Source of the DNA: Lophium mytilinum
Lineage: Eukaryota > Ascomycota > Dothideomycetes > Mytilinidiales > Mytilinidiaceae
Length of the DNA stretch: 64,000 nucleotides
NCBI GenBank assembly: GCA_010093605.1
Contig: MU004182.1
Location: forward strand, 2,465,195 to 2,529,194
Direction: 5' to 3'
Of the stretch, positions 34,882-46,645 are shown piece after piece. Under the pieces are notes generated by a model that was not told the origin of the DNA, did not search any database, and worked only from the letters and a program-made list of their open reading frames with translations. The position numbers were made by a program, and so were the translations under genes. Numbering within the stretch: the stretch's first letter is position 1; every line of letters starts with the position of its first letter.

Positions 34882-36074
34882 CGTCGGTCGCGTGACTTTG
34901 AGCGTTCAGTAGGCGGGGTGAAGGAAGTGCACACACATTGTCTGGCAGAGAAAAAGACGAGGAGCGAGACGCGCGTGTATCCAGAGGGCTTGCTTGATTA
35001 CAGTCATTCAGGCTGGCGGAAGGCCTTGCGGCTTCTGGTCGATGGAGGATTGACGTGTTCCACCAGGCGGCGACAGGGAAGGCCAATGGCAGTAGGGCCG
35101 TCGTGCTTGGTGCATATGCAACCCTCACAAAACCTCCCTAGCCCGGCGGGCCCGTAGCCATTACAATTTTTCTTCTCCAAAGTCTCTTCGTGCGTCCATT
35201 TTGGCCCCCAACTTGCATGCTGGCGACTCGCGTGTCTATCGAGAAGGCACAGGCCCGGATGAAGGTTCATGTATCAATGCCTTTAAAATGCATTAAGGAT
35301 AGTATAAAACATGCCTAACACCTCAAATCACAAGTAGACTAAGAGAAAGATATGCCATGATAAGAGAGAGTGCTGATTTGGGATGATGCTTCAAAGTAGA
35401 AATTGGGATCAAGACTGATTGGATGAGACGAACGGAGAATAGACGAAGAGATTCCAGGATTGCACTTTAGAGCCTGCCTCTAGCTTTCCTTAGCGAGCAG
35501 AATGGCACACCGCTTGATGAGTGACTAATTAGTCCACATTTAGAGACTCTGAGATATTAACAGCGATGCGTGGGGAGAAGCATCAGCGGCGCAGATGATT
35601 GGCTGCAGCTGCAGTGGCAGAAGACAACTTGACATCCTCCAGGCATCAATATTGATACATAGTGGTTTACCGAGGAGCGAAAGAGCTAGAGTATGATGAT
35701 TCTTAGGTTCAACAGATATGGAGCTTCCTCATGAGGAGCAAGAAGCGTAGATATATATGTAGGTATTGCTACTCGGTACAATGACGGTGCTCCGCCTCAC
35801 TTTGGGCTGAACTTAAGGCTGCGCCACGTCTATCCAGTCAACAGATTTAGGTGACTAGAACCCTTGATCCAGTCGCCTCATATGAAGAGACACTTTTCAT
35901 TGGTAGACGACACCTCAAGAAGCACGAGGCCATTCACTGGACCCCTGTATTATGCCCAATTAGGCGTAGTCCCTCTGTTTAGTTAGTACATAGGTAGTCT
36001 GGAGCACCTCCACAGCGGTAGATATGTGTATGCAGAGTACTGCATTGATCTAACCTCCAGACCTTTGCCATTGC
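34882..36074. other. intergenic, 1.2 kb
   Basis: Upstream region of the unknown-function gene and 3' flank of PRP17. The part from 35280 to 36060 is comparatively AT-rich with many stops in all frames. No inverted or tandem repeat was found by eye. Confidence 0.5.
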
Positions 36075-37555
36075 TTAATCCCAGAACTTGATTGCCCCGT
36101 TCAGATCACCCGTAACAACCTTCGACGTCTCCCGTGGATGCCATTGCACTGCCAGAAGCGGCGCATCGCTCGCCTGGATCTTATGCCACATCTTACACGT
36201 CTTCCAGTCCCAGAAGCAGACATATCCTCCGCTGTCACCGCTAGCGACGAACTGGCCATCCGGACTTATTGCAACATCGGGCGCATAGCCAGAAACATTG
36301 TGACCTCGGAAGCTCTTCTTGCGGTTCTGCCTGAAACGGTCTGAGGCGGCGTAGACCACGATCTGGTTGTCGGAGCTTTGGAATGCAGCCCATTTGCCTG
36401 ACGGATGCGTGGCACTCCGCACCATACTGTACATGTACGGCTCGGCGATAAACTTAATGGGGACTGGGATACCATATTCCCAAGCGCGCAGGGACTTGTC
36501 GTCAGATGTTGTGATGAATCGGCGATCCTGCTTAAGTTAGCAAAGACTACAATAGAGGATTCTGAGAGAGCGTACCTCGTCGCAGAATGTAATAGTATTG
36601 ACAGGTCCCAAGTGATGATCGTATTCTTGAACCAGATCTCCACTTCGAACGTCATACTGAAGAATCTTCTTATCGCTCATACCAGCTAGGAACTCATGGG
36701 GCATACTGGGGTTGAATCGCACAACGTGTGGTGTCTTCCCGGACGTAAATTTGTTCAGACATTTGCCCGTCTCGGTATCCCAGAGCTTCATGTACCGGTC
36801 ATAACTAGCCGACAAGAACTGTGTTCCAGAAGGGTTGAAGTCAATGTCGTTGACAGATTTCGTATGCCCGGAGAATGTCCTCAGCAGCTCGCGATCGTGG
36901 TATACGTCCCATAGGCCGATCTTGTTATCCGCAGAGGCAGACAATAGGAGATGCCCGCTGTCTGGAAAGAACCGCAGCTGTGTGATAGACTTCGTGTGGT
37001 ACTTGAAGCTGTGTAGCAGTTTCTTCGGTATGAAGTTCTTGATGCCTTCTCGGTCGCCTCGCAGGTTGATATCTAGGTCTGTAACAAGTCAGAATCAGCA
37101 TAGCTGTCGCCAGCGCATTCGAGTGATAGCAACATACCAGTGGGAACATGCATATATGTCCGTCCTTGATAATCGTGCTGCTGGCTCCCCACAAACTCGC
37201 TCGTCTCCTTCTCACCCATAGAATCGCCGTACTCGGTGCCCAATTTCGATGCTGGCGCCACGGGCTGCTCTTCTATCTCGTCTTCCTCATAAACGACCTC
37301 CACCTCTTCATCTTCTCCATATTCGTCGTCCGAGGCGGCGTCTGGTTTCTCTTGCTCGAACTTTGCCCAGGGACCTTTGTATGCGGACGCGCCAAATACC
37401 GAACCAGGGTCGCCTTTTCCTTCACGCTTTCGCTTCTTAGGGTTTCCGGAGGGGTTGGCTTCGATGGATCGGTGGGCAGCGCGGAAGGTGGCTTCGCTCA
37501 GGAATGTTTCCTCGGCATAGCCCGTAGGCACTCGCCCTTTCGTTGATGTATTCAT
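36075..37555 (-). CDS. PRP17: second-step splicing factor Prp17/Cdc40 (WD40), N-terminus short
   Basis: Spliceosomal WD40 protein required for the second step of pre-mRNA splicing. Three exons (37555-37138, 37078-36576, 36527-36075) give 457 aa. The N-terminal block GYAEETFLSEATFRAAHRS is the Prp17 signature, followed by an acidic stretch and DYQGRTYMHVPTDLDINLRG. Seven WD repeats follow (LLLSASADNKIGLWDVYHDR, FLSASYDRYMKLWDTETGKC, end GDLNGAIKFWD). Most homologues carry about 100 more residues before GYAEE, including a QGPxNPF motif; I cannot find them upstream. In frame before the ATG there is a Gln run and then a stop near 37710, so either a distant first exon was missed or the protein is truncated. 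Confidence 0.9.
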
Positions 37556-38292
37556 GATGAAAGATTGGAAGGATGTCTGCGAGGCGGAGGAGGTCTGCTG
37601 CGCGGGCAGTTGTTGTTGTTGTTGTTGTTGCTCGGTCCTGTGCCTGCTGACACCAAAGCAATGCGGCTGCCGGCAGCCTAGTCACTGGCAAGCTTGAAAT
37701 ATGTGAGGTGTGTAGTGGGGTAATGTTGTGAGGTGCTGGGCCAAAAAAATGACATAGCTCGGTGAAACTATATGCATCGGGCATACTTTATTCCGGGTGG
37801 TGAGATTCTGGAGTTTGTCTGGTCAAGTTGGACGGTACAAAGATAAGCTTTTTGCTCATGTGGGGTCCATGATACATAGAGCGCTAAGCAGAACCCTTCG
37901 TTCAAGATCAAGGTCAAGGTAGAAGGTTGAGGGTGAAAAGTCACAAGACCTGATATAAATTTGTCGTTATATTGGAAACCAAACGCTGCATTAACGACAT
38001 GGCTTGATGCAAATCTACAGCGAGAAGCACGGTATCACGGAATAATAAAACCTCGACTCCACCACCCCGTTCCAAGACTTGTCGTCTCTTGTCAGACATC
38101 TCACAACGCCGATAAAGGCCGTACATCCCAGACCATCCGAGAACCATTAACGACCCACGGAGGCATTCTCTGTACACGTGTTCCGGTTCCTTGCCATTTC
38201 GGCCCCTATAAAAGATAGCTACTCCAACTTGCGGTATCTCAATAGGGTCCCTTTCGTCCATGGTGCATATTCTTGGCAGTTTCGTTCCGCAG
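37556..38292. other. intergenic, PRP17 upstream and ERV14 3' flank
   Basis: 737 bp. Includes a (TTG)7 run at 37611-37631 that would read as a poly-Gln run in the PRP17 frame, and the stretch searched without success for a PRP17 first exon. Confidence 0.5.
37611..37631. repeat. (TTG)7 trinucleotide repeat
   Basis: Twenty-one bases of perfect TTG/CAA repeat, 56 bp upstream of the PRP17 ATG. On the minus strand in the PRP17 frame it reads as seven glutamines, open through to the ATG. Confidence 0.85.
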
Positions 38293-39053
38293 TCACTGGG
38301 ATTCGTCGCGGATGAGGGCAACGATCATGCTGTAGAGATAGAAGAAGAACATGACCAAGTGGAAACCCAGCTTGATGAAAGATTCCTAGATTACGATTAG
38401 CAGCGTCCTTGGCTAATGATATACACGCCTGACGAGAGATCCGTGTTGAAATCCAAGCTACTGAAAAGAAACGATGGAAACAGGCGTTGGGTAGAGGAAA
38501 TATGGGAAACACAATACTGCAAACAAGCGTCAAGAATATCGGTGGTAGCCCTTACCTTCTTATGCACATTCAATTTCCTGAAAATCTCTGTCGCGTCTAG
38601 CAAGTGCTGGTTCTCGAATATCCTAATCCAGATCAGTTTCTATTCCAAGAAGTGAAGACCATTTCCCTATCCCGTATATACGTACTTCTTCGCGTTCCAG
38701 GCCAGAAGAGGAAGATTGAGCAAGATAGCAAGCCAGTAGCCGTTGATGAGGAACAGAAACGTGAGGAAAGCGTGGACGGCAGCTTCGGGGACGATGTAGG
38801 TGTTCAGGCGGTTGCAAAGGTCGATAGGGTTGATGTAATCACTGTCCAGAGATGAGCGGGGCACGACAGGAGCATAGCAAAGGCCAGGCGCAAGCCGAAA
38901 TGCCGAATTTCGGCGACACTTGCGCGCTGTGGTTGAAGGAGTAGAACCTTACCATTCCAAGTCGCTGTACATTATGGTGAAGAACACCTGGAGGAACAGG
39001 TTGACGGCATTTATCAGGACGGCCAATAGGTATAGCCACGCTTCTCCGGACAT
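38293..39053 (-). CDS. ERV14: ER cargo receptor Erv14 (cornichon family)
   Basis: COPII cargo receptor that selects transmembrane proteins for export from the ER. Four exons (39053-38953, 38841-38686, 38622-38556, 38385-38293) give 138 aa, the yeast length. Conserved parts: [19 protein letters not shown] (first helix), [39 protein letters not shown], the cargo/COPII motif [18 protein letters not shown], and the last helix ending [10 protein letters not shown]. The first exon is not captured by any long open frame; it was found by matching the family start. Introns 1 and 3 (111 and 170 bp) are longer than usual here. Confidence 0.95.
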
Positions 39054-39535
39054 TGCGAAGGTGTCGTGTGCTGTTAGAGCACGGTTTCGAACAGAGCAAG
39101 TTTCTTAGGAGGTTTGAAGCTGGCGGAGAAATGGGTGTCTGCGCTCGTGAGGCCTGGGACGGGGAATTCGTGCACGATGGAGGTCGTGCGGGCGGCGAGC
39201 GCTATCAGGCTAGACGCGGGAGTGATGTTGGTCCGGGCTGTCGAAACACGGTGTACTGTGGCAGGCTGAGAGGGAAGCGATTCGATGCGCACAAAAGGAT
39301 AAAGGGCGGATTACTACAGCATGGGCTCGTGGAGAAAGCTGTCTTGGTGTCGCGAGAGGGCAGGCTGCAGATTGTTTCGAGATGACGTTCGTTGGGAAGT
39401 GGTCTTGCACAGACCCGTTTTCTCGCTAGTTGGACGAGTTTCCGCCCCGCCAGCAGCCAGCTCATAGTTATTGCTGCCACTGGTCAGGGCCCTGTTCCAT
39501 ACCTCTTGAAGGCTGTTGGACGAAATTAACCGCAC
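39054..39535. other. ERV14 upstream region
   Basis: Open frames on both strands are short and show no family content. It leads directly into the tandem array. Confidence 0.45.
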
Positions 39536-40430
39536 AGGAGCTTAAGGTAGACGTGGAGGTACGCTGTGTACCCTCGTTGCAGTCACTTTTAGACCTGGAA
39601 ACAACAGTTCTCAAATTAGGTGCTCGTCAAGAGGTTCAAACGAAGCTATTGGAGCACCTTTGTTCATCATATACAGAGTCTAGTTACAAGTTTCAACAAG
39701 ATTAACTGCCTAAGAGGATTCTTGTTAGACGCGGAGGGCACGTCGCGTACCACCTTACCAAGCTCGAGGCAATGGCCTATAAATCAGGGGTCTATCTATC
39801 AAAAGGATCAAAAGAAGTTAGTGGAGGACCTCTGCTCATCAGATTCAGAGTCCAGTCATAAGTTTCAACGAATTCAACTGCGTAAGACGATTTTTGCTCC
39901 ACGCAGAGGGGTACGTCGCGTACCATCTTTTCAAGCTGGAAGCAACAGCCTCTGAATCAGAGCTCTATCAAGAGGATCAAGAGAAGTTAGTAAAGCACCT
40001 CTGCTCGTTATATTGGAGTTCTAGTTACAAGTTTCAACGAAATCAACTGTATAGGAGGATTTCTGCTCCACGCAGAGGGGTACAATACGTACCATCTTTT
40101 CAAGCTTAAAGCAACCGCCCCTAAATCAGGTGTCCATGAAGAGGATGAAGAGAAGCTGGCAGAGCACCTCTGCTCGTTAGACTTAAGGTCCAGTTACAAG
40201 TTGCAACGAAATCAACCGCGCAAGAGGATTTTTGTTGGACGCAGAGGGTACGCCGCGTACACTCTCAAGCTGGAAGCGACCGCGCCTAAATCAGGCCCTC
40301 GTCAAGAGGTCTAAAAGAAGCTGTTGGGAGCACCTCTGCTCTTTAGATCAGCAGTTTGGTTGGAAGTTTTAACGAAATGAACCGTGCGGGACCATTCTTG
40401 TCAGACGCAGAGGATACCCGGTATGACCCT
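39536..40430. repeat. divergent ~170-bp tandem array, five units plus part of a sixth
   Basis: Unit starts, taken at the AGGATT-like motif, fall at 39536, 39715, 39887, 40056, 40225 and 40391, so units are 166-179 bp. Shared blocks in each unit: GACGCAGAGGG, a dyad GGTAC-N5-GTACC, AAATCAGG, GAGCACCTCTGCTC (itself GAGCA-CCTC-TGCTC) and GTTACAAGTTTCAACGAAAT. Copies have diverged by roughly a fifth to a quarter (by eye). Most unit lengths are not multiples of three, so no repeat protein is encoded. It lies between the ERV14 5' end and the MAP1 3' end. Confidence 0.85.
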
Positions 40431-40715
40431 ATGAGGCTATCAGAAGGCATCAAGAGTCTGGACAGCATAGATGTATATCAGTTCAATCAAGCACTCGTTA
40501 GAAGGTCCAGACTGACAGGGAGTCTGAAACCAGGGACGGCTGAAGCCCAGCACCAGATTAGCATATGGGGGAGCTACGTAGGATATCTTCAGTGCCTAAA
40601 TTCTGGAGTCATAAGACGTAGGGCCTAGGCCCATCAGAAAATTGCATTCCCCAGAGCAACAGTGGGCAACAGGTTGATACAGCGCGATGCCCTTCTACCC
40701 TCCACGTCGAAAAGA
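40431..40715. other. flank of the tandem array, MAP1 3' region
   Basis: 285 bp without a gene. The first bases continue the last partial repeat unit and then lose similarity. Confidence 0.45.
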
Positions 40716-42115
40716 TCACGACTCAGCGCCTGCTGGCGTCGCAGCATCTCCATTCGTAGCAGTTGGTATTGAGAGGGCTCCACCTGGCGAATCTGGTAGT
40801 CTGGCAGTCAGAACCTCCACTCCATCTTCCGTCACCAGAAGAGTATGTTCTATATGCGCGATTAGCAATAGTGTTTCGATGATGGTGAGGATCTGAAGCC
40901 GCTTGACTCACCGAATTGGGCAGTCAAAGAACCATCCTGAGTAGCACTCGTCCAGTCATCAGGCCATGTCTTGTCCTTATGAGTGCCTAACGAGATCATG
41001 GGCTCGATGGTAAAGCACATGCCCGGTTTTGCTTGCCCGACAGCCTTGTTCTTTGCGTAATGCGGCACGTTGGGTGCGCAGTGGAAAAGCTGGTTGATCC
41101 CGTGTCCGCAATAAGTTTTGATTACACTGCATTTCCGCTCTTTTGCAAGCTTCTCGATTACGGTTCCTGGGTCCCTGAACAGCATACCGGGCTTCACGAT
41201 CTTGATCGCTGCATCCAGAGTGTCCCTAGCACATTCTGTGACACGCACAGCATCCGGGTTTGCCTCTGCCTTGGATCCGATGTAGTATGTCTCATTCAAA
41301 TCGCCGTGGAATCCGCCGTGGTATAGCGTAACATCTATATTGAGGATGTCGCCATCTCGCAGAACCCTCTGATCCGGTATACCATGGCAAATGATTTCGT
41401 TTACAGACGTGCATACCGATTTGGGGAAATGACAGTAGTTCAGTGGCGAGGGATATGACTATGTCCCCTAACGTTAGCTCACAAGGTTCAACAACGCCGG
41501 GCGAGAAAACACTTACGTCCCTCTCCAAACACGCCTTGTGAACAACCTCATCTATATAGTCGGTGGTTACGCCGGGCCTCGCTTCCTTTGCCGCAATATC
41601 GAGAACCTCTCTTGCTAGTCTGCACACCTTGCGCATTCCATCCTGCTGCTTCTTGTCCAGAACCGTGATCTTATTCCTCCCAACAAAGATCTGTTCCGAG
41701 CGCGGTATTCCATCCTTCGCATAGTCTGGGTGTTGTATCTTCTTGGGAACTTCTCGCCGTGGTGACAGAGGGTAGACTGGTCTCAGGCTTCCAGTGAAGG
41801 GGAAGGTAGGGTAGGGATTGTATTGGCCGGTTGCTGGGTCGGGTTTAGAGACAACTTTTGGTGGTATGATATTACGGAGAGGATTACTTTGTGACTTGTG
41901 GGCTGTCTTATGATCGCTCTGTAGACTCAATCAGTATTCCTCAGTCCTCTAACAAGGTCTTTCTTACTATGTACCCAGTTTCGTTTGAAGCAGTCTTGCG
42001 AGCAGAAGTAGGACTCCTTCCCTTGTTTTTGACACGTGGGGCATTGTAGTGAGCTGGCATCATTCTCACAGTCCTTGCTCAAGCACTTCCGTGGAGCAGC
42101 AGCATCCTCCGCCAT
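40716..42115 (-). CDS. MAP1: methionine aminopeptidase type 1
   Basis: Removes the initiator methionine from nascent cytosolic proteins at the ribosome. Four exons (42115-41975, 41918-41517, 41458-40912, 40849-40716) give 407 aa. The N-terminus carries the MAP1-specific zinc finger (CLSKDCENDASSLQCPTC and YFCSQDCFKRNW). The pita-bread core has the metal ligands in LNIDVTLYHGGFHGDLNET (two Asp), CGHGINQLFHCAP (His), CFTIEPMISLG (Glu) and the last Glu beyond intron 3 (DGSLTAQFEHTLLVTEDG). The C-terminus has a short Ala/Pro-rich tail. All ligands are present, so it should be active. Confidence 0.95.
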
Positions 42116-42812
42116 GGCGCGTATCTCTTGGAGGTGCGGCCGTCAAGATGATGAAGCAAGATGAAGTCGCGGGAATATTCCTTGGAGAGAAGCTTTGTGG
42201 AGGCGGACAGAGAATATTTAAGAGAGTTTAGCTAACGTTGTGGCGTGAATGTCTGATTATTCAAACCTCGAACGCCGAACTTTTTGAGCGGAGCTGGCCA
42301 GCGGCGGTCTTGAGAATAGACCTGTTTCACGCTCTGATATTACTGCGGGCCGGGGGTGATCCCGGTTGTGTTAAACCACCTTTATCAGATCACACCCGCA
42401 ATGCAAATATTGATTTGACGTATTATGGTCATTTTAGCCAATCTACAAACGGAGACCTCCATCTGCTGAATCCAATGCTATGTATAGCAGGGAGGTCTGG
42501 AGGAGCAAACATGAATGCTCACAATCCACGAAGTCCAGATCACCTCCGCTCAAGGTACCGACAGCTGAACTCATTAGACTCGCCTCAGAAGATCGAATAG
42601 CGTCAACGAAGTACCATACGAGAGCTAGCCCCATTAACAGTAATCGGTGTCTTGCTCAGTGATCAAGGACAACCATGCAGCAAACGTAAAGTGAATACCA
42701 TTATCGTCGACCCCAAACCCGGCTTAAAACCCCTGCGGAAGTACCCGCAAATGAAAAACCATGACTGCACCAAGTCCCTTGGCTCAAGCTTGTGTAAGCC
42801 CCAAAGGATCCA
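42116..42812. other. intergenic, MAP1 promoter and PHD gene 3' flank
   Basis: 697 bp. An open frame at 42238-42600 (plus) starts without an ATG and has no family content. Confidence 0.5.
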
Positions 42813-44454
42813 TTAAGATCCATTGTTTGGAAGCTTTGGTCCTGCTCCCAAGCTCGGCGCACCACCAGTCCCCTCAACCCCATTGGACGCCTGCAGACCG
42901 CTTGCAGCGCCGCTCTCGTTCTCTGCTTTCCAGGTGTGGTTGAATACTTCAAAATTGTCATCAACGAGCCATTGGAGGTCCTCGCTCTCTGGGCGCATCG
43001 TCCGTGCTAGGCCATTCCCAGCCTTTGGATAGTGTGCTGGCGGATCTGTGTCATAGCCATCGTACGGCTCTGGTTCGACTTCTTGGGGGACAGGAACCTT
43101 TGCGGGGTGCTGACTCTCTGCCTGTAGCTGGGCCTCTGCTGGGTCCAGGTCAGAACTTTCATTTGTTACCGATAGGCCTGGGGTACCAGTGTGAGATTTG
43201 CCTATGATCGGCTGGTGACCATTGACTCCTGTATGGCTCGAGCTAGTTTGAGTCGCGTTTGGCTGAGCTTGAGACGTGTTCTCGATAATAGATCGGGCGT
43301 CCGGAGCGAATATCGGGAGAGTTGGATGAATTATGTTTGAATGTAACAAAAGAGAGACCAAAGTTTCCGGGGTTAGCGTTCTCAAGTATGCACGTTTCTA
43401 TAATGTCGATGATGGTTAAATCGAGAAAACAATATTAGAGCATCGAGCATGGATACTCACCTCTTCTAATGTCAGATCTTCTCCCGCAACAAGGCCATCC
43501 ATTCCCTGAACGGCACTCTGCTTAGACCGAGTGCAGGGACTGCAGAGCCATTCCTTCTCGGTTATTTGGACGACTTCCATCTCGATGGGTGGGTCGTGGC
43601 AATACTGATGATAGGCAGTGTTGCATCCGTCACAGAATACAATCATGTTGTTGGTAGGACTAGTTCCACGGTGACATACTTTACAGAGAGCGGCTTCAGC
43701 ACTCTTCTTGTTCGGGCGCCGGCGTTTTGTACCCGTCGATGGGGATGGCAGTGTGGGCACGAACTGGGTCGGCTTATTGACATTGCGCCCAGACTTGGTC
43801 TGCGTTGGTAGTGGCGTGTATGAAGATGAGATATCGGAGTCATTCTTTGTTGGTGCCGCATGTTAGCGATTTCTATCCAAGCCTACAACGCGATTCCGGA
43901 TAGCTTACCTCGCTGTCGTCACTCTCCGCTCGCTTTCGTTTTCCACCTCTGCCACCCCCTCTGCCCCGACCTCTACCGCCACCCCTTCCCCTTCCCGAAA
44001 TAGGTGTTGAGATTGGTTGAGGTGTAACACTGCTTGCGCCAACCTCGCCCTTCAATCCAGTAGGAGTACCACTCTTTGCGCCTCCTCTTCCTCGCTTGCT
44101 GGCACCTGACATTGGCGACGGCGGTGGAAATTTGTCGCTAGTGACTATCTTTTGCAGCACCTGTTCCCTCGCAGCCTGATATCCCGGTGTCCCAGCACGG
44201 GCTGAAGCGTTGGCGCTCACGCGCTTGATAATCTCCTCTGTTGACGCGGAGAACTGATGAAAAGCCGGGCCAGTAGGACTGTTGTGAGAGCCATGTTGCA
44301 TTGACGATTGCCACGGCTTTGCTGGAATAGAAGCAATATTGGTGTTTGTCTGCTTCGCGGGAGCTTGCGTTGTCGTCGCAGCAGGGACGACCGCAATCGA
44401 GTCCGCGATGGGATTGGAACCGACGGGCGGCACTGGGGGTTGCGAAAGCGACAT
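42813..44454 (-). CDS. PHD-finger chromatin protein
   Basis: Probable histone-tail reader of a chromatin complex. Three exons (44454-43909, 43844-43461, 43397-42813) give 504 aa. The N-terminal ~180 residues are Ser/Pro/Gly-rich and end in a basic RG block (GRGRGGGRGRGRGG, KRKRAESDDSE). A single C4HC3 PHD finger lies at about residues 230-285: CKVCHRG, IVFCDGCNTAYHQYCH, WLCSPCTRS. After it comes a conserved helix (RTLTPETLVSLLLHSNIIHP), and the rest is low complexity up to LPNNGS. The aromatic cage residues needed for methyl-lysine binding cannot be judged by eye. The complex it belongs to is unknown. Confidence 0.85.
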
Positions 44455-44779
44455 GATTAGATTGGTGTTTCGTAGGCGACCATACGCACTGTATTCACGG
44501 GATTTTCGAATGATGTGTTGCGAACGATGGTTTGGTGATCTCCGCAGAGGGCTTGCAACCGCAGCTCCCCAGAACTGGCCCCAGCGCGGATGGCTTAGTC
44601 ATCGAATGTTCAACATCCCTCTACCAAATCTGTCACGCTTGGAAGCGTCACGAAAATCAGTTGTGGTACGCAGTTCAAATTGTGCAAATGTGTTGGTTCA
44701 TGGCTGAATAATTCGGGGGAATACACTCTGAATTTCTAATCTTGATACAGAAGAGGCATTTGTCTAACCATCCATTGTT
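44455..44779. other. intergenic, PHD gene promoter
   Basis: 325 bp between two minus-strand genes. No motif stands out. Confidence 0.45.
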
Positions 44780-46465
44780 CTAAGCAACAACTCCCTCACT
44801 TCGCAAACCCTCGATGTCACTCTCAGACAAACCCACCAAATCTCTCAAAACTTCATCTGTATGTTGTCCAAGTGTGGGTGGAGCACTCCTGATGCTGGGT
44901 TGCGAGAAGGAATATTTTACAGGCGTGTTGACAAGCTTCATAGGGCCGCAAGTAGGATGGTCCACTACTTTGACCATATCTCGAGCAAGGACTATCATCA
45001 TATCAGAATCACAATAGTTATATAAGATGAAGTGTAGAGGCTTACCATGCTCATGCTTCAGTGTTGCTTGAATGTCGTTGATGGCAGCGTACGGCATTCC
45101 GCTGCCCTCAAGTACCTCTAGCCACTCCTGTGTAGTCCTCTTCTTGGTCTCTTCTTCGATCAAGCCTTCTAGGACAACCCTGTTTTTCACTCTCACCGCG
45201 TTTGTGATGAAGCGATCGTCGGTCGTCCACTCTGGCTTTCCAATTTTGGTACAGAGAACCCCATACAGCCTATCATTGCCTCCACCAATGAGAATGTCAC
45301 CATCAGCTGTTTTGAAAGCTTTGTATGGTACGATTGACGCTGAAAGTTGTCAGAGCTGAAATCAGGATAGTAAATTACATCACTTACGATGCGCAGTTCC
45401 CCAACGACCAGAATCCTTCTTGCCACTGATCAGTGCCGAACTCGCAATGTTAGCAAGCGTGGCGACCTGGCAATCGCTCAACGCAACATCAATATGCTGT
45501 CCTTTCCCAGTCTTTGCCCGTCCCAGTAACGCTGCCATGATCGAGTTCGAGGTGTATAGTCCCGTAGTCAGGTCTGTGACGGCGACACCGACCTTCACTG
45601 GTGGTCCATCTCGTTCGCCAGTGATATGCATCAAGCCCATTTCCCTAGGCGGATTTCAGTAAAGCCCTCGCTAGCTGATATGAGGCTACTCACGCTTCTA
45701 CCATGACGTCGTATCCCGCACGGCTACTATACGGGCCTGTCTGCCCATAGCCCGTGATGCTTGCGTAGATCAGCGCTGGGTTAATTTTCGATAACGACTC
45801 GAAATCCATGCCATATTTCTTCAGCGCGCCAGGAATGTAGTTTTCGACTAGGACGTCGCACTCCCGGGCCAGTTTGTGAAGTATTTCTACCCCCGACGGA
45901 TGTGCGAATGAGAGACCCAAAGACTTCTTGTTTCGATTGACCTAGAAGGATGGTCAGTCTTCATCTTCGCACGAGATTCGCCAATTCTTACCGCCAGGAA
46001 GTAGGCGCTCTCCCCAGGCCCATCCATGTGCTCTCCCTTTATGTGTTTCGCATACGGTGGTCCCCAAGCTCTAGTATCATCACCACGCGTCGGATGCTCT
46101 ATTTTGATAATGTCTGCACTAGCACAACTGTCAATGACATCTCTTTTGTCTGCCAACCTCGGAGGAGTTGGTTCATACAGGGTCCACCGCCGCGTACCCA
46201 AGGTCTCCAAGAATCTGCGTGCAATATGGCTAGATTCAAATATCAGGACAAGCTCCTGCTACAGGCTTCTAACACTCACACCAGCCAGAACTCTCGTCAT
46301 GTCCAGAACTTTTATTCCCGCCAGAGGAAGAGTGGAGGTATCAGGCGCTTCAGCCACCGCAGCTATGCCTCTCCAGGGAGCATTGCGCTGGCGGGTGAAA
46401 GGAGCGAGGCTCCATTGAGCCCTCAATTGGGTTCTTGACGATCTAGAGAGTGTATTCAATAGCAT
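44780..46465 (-). CDS. family III CoA-transferase (CaiB/BaiF; SUGCT-like), mitochondrial
   Basis: Moves CoA between carboxylic acids, most like succinate:hydroxymethylglutarate/glutarate CoA-transferase. Seven exons (46465-46280, 46229-46198, 46118-45992, 45941-45694, 45644-45388, 45339-45046, 44991-44780) give 451 aa. The first ~40 residues form an Arg/Ser-rich presequence (LLNTLSRSSRTQLRAQW). Family landmarks: LAGIKVLDMTRVLAGPYCTQ, GADIIKIEHPTRGDDTRAWG, FLAVNRNKKSLGL, GYGQTGPYSSRAGYDVMVEA with the catalytic Asp in YDVM, VAVTDLTTGLY, and C-terminal PPTLGQHTDEVLRDL. Exact substrates are inferred. It is divergent to RIB5 with only 180 bp between the start codons. Confidence 0.92.
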
Positions 46466-46645
46466 ATCTGCTCCGATGAAAACTGATGCATAAGAGAAAA
46501 CTGGCACGAAAGAAGGGCGGTCTTGTAACTCGGAAATATACAAAGCCAACCATGGAACCCCTCCAAACAATGACGATCACCGAGGCCCGCATTTCTCCAT
46601 CACCAATTTTACCGCACATCGCCGACTCACCACCGACTTACCACC
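46466..46645. promoter_or_regulatory. 180-bp shared divergent promoter CoA-transferase / RIB5
   Basis: Two start codons face apart across 180 bp, so both transcripts must start within it. No TATA box was seen. Confidence 0.45.

Noticed and set aside
39620-40109. Overlapping plus-strand frames with similar peptides (RRGVRRVPSFQA / RRGVQYVPSFQA), looking like a repeat protein
   Set aside because: They arise because the DNA is tandemly repeated. Most unit lengths are not multiples of three, so the frame is lost at unit borders.
42238-42600. 120-residue plus-strand frame upstream of MAP1
   Set aside because: No initial ATG and no recognisable content; lies in a promoter.
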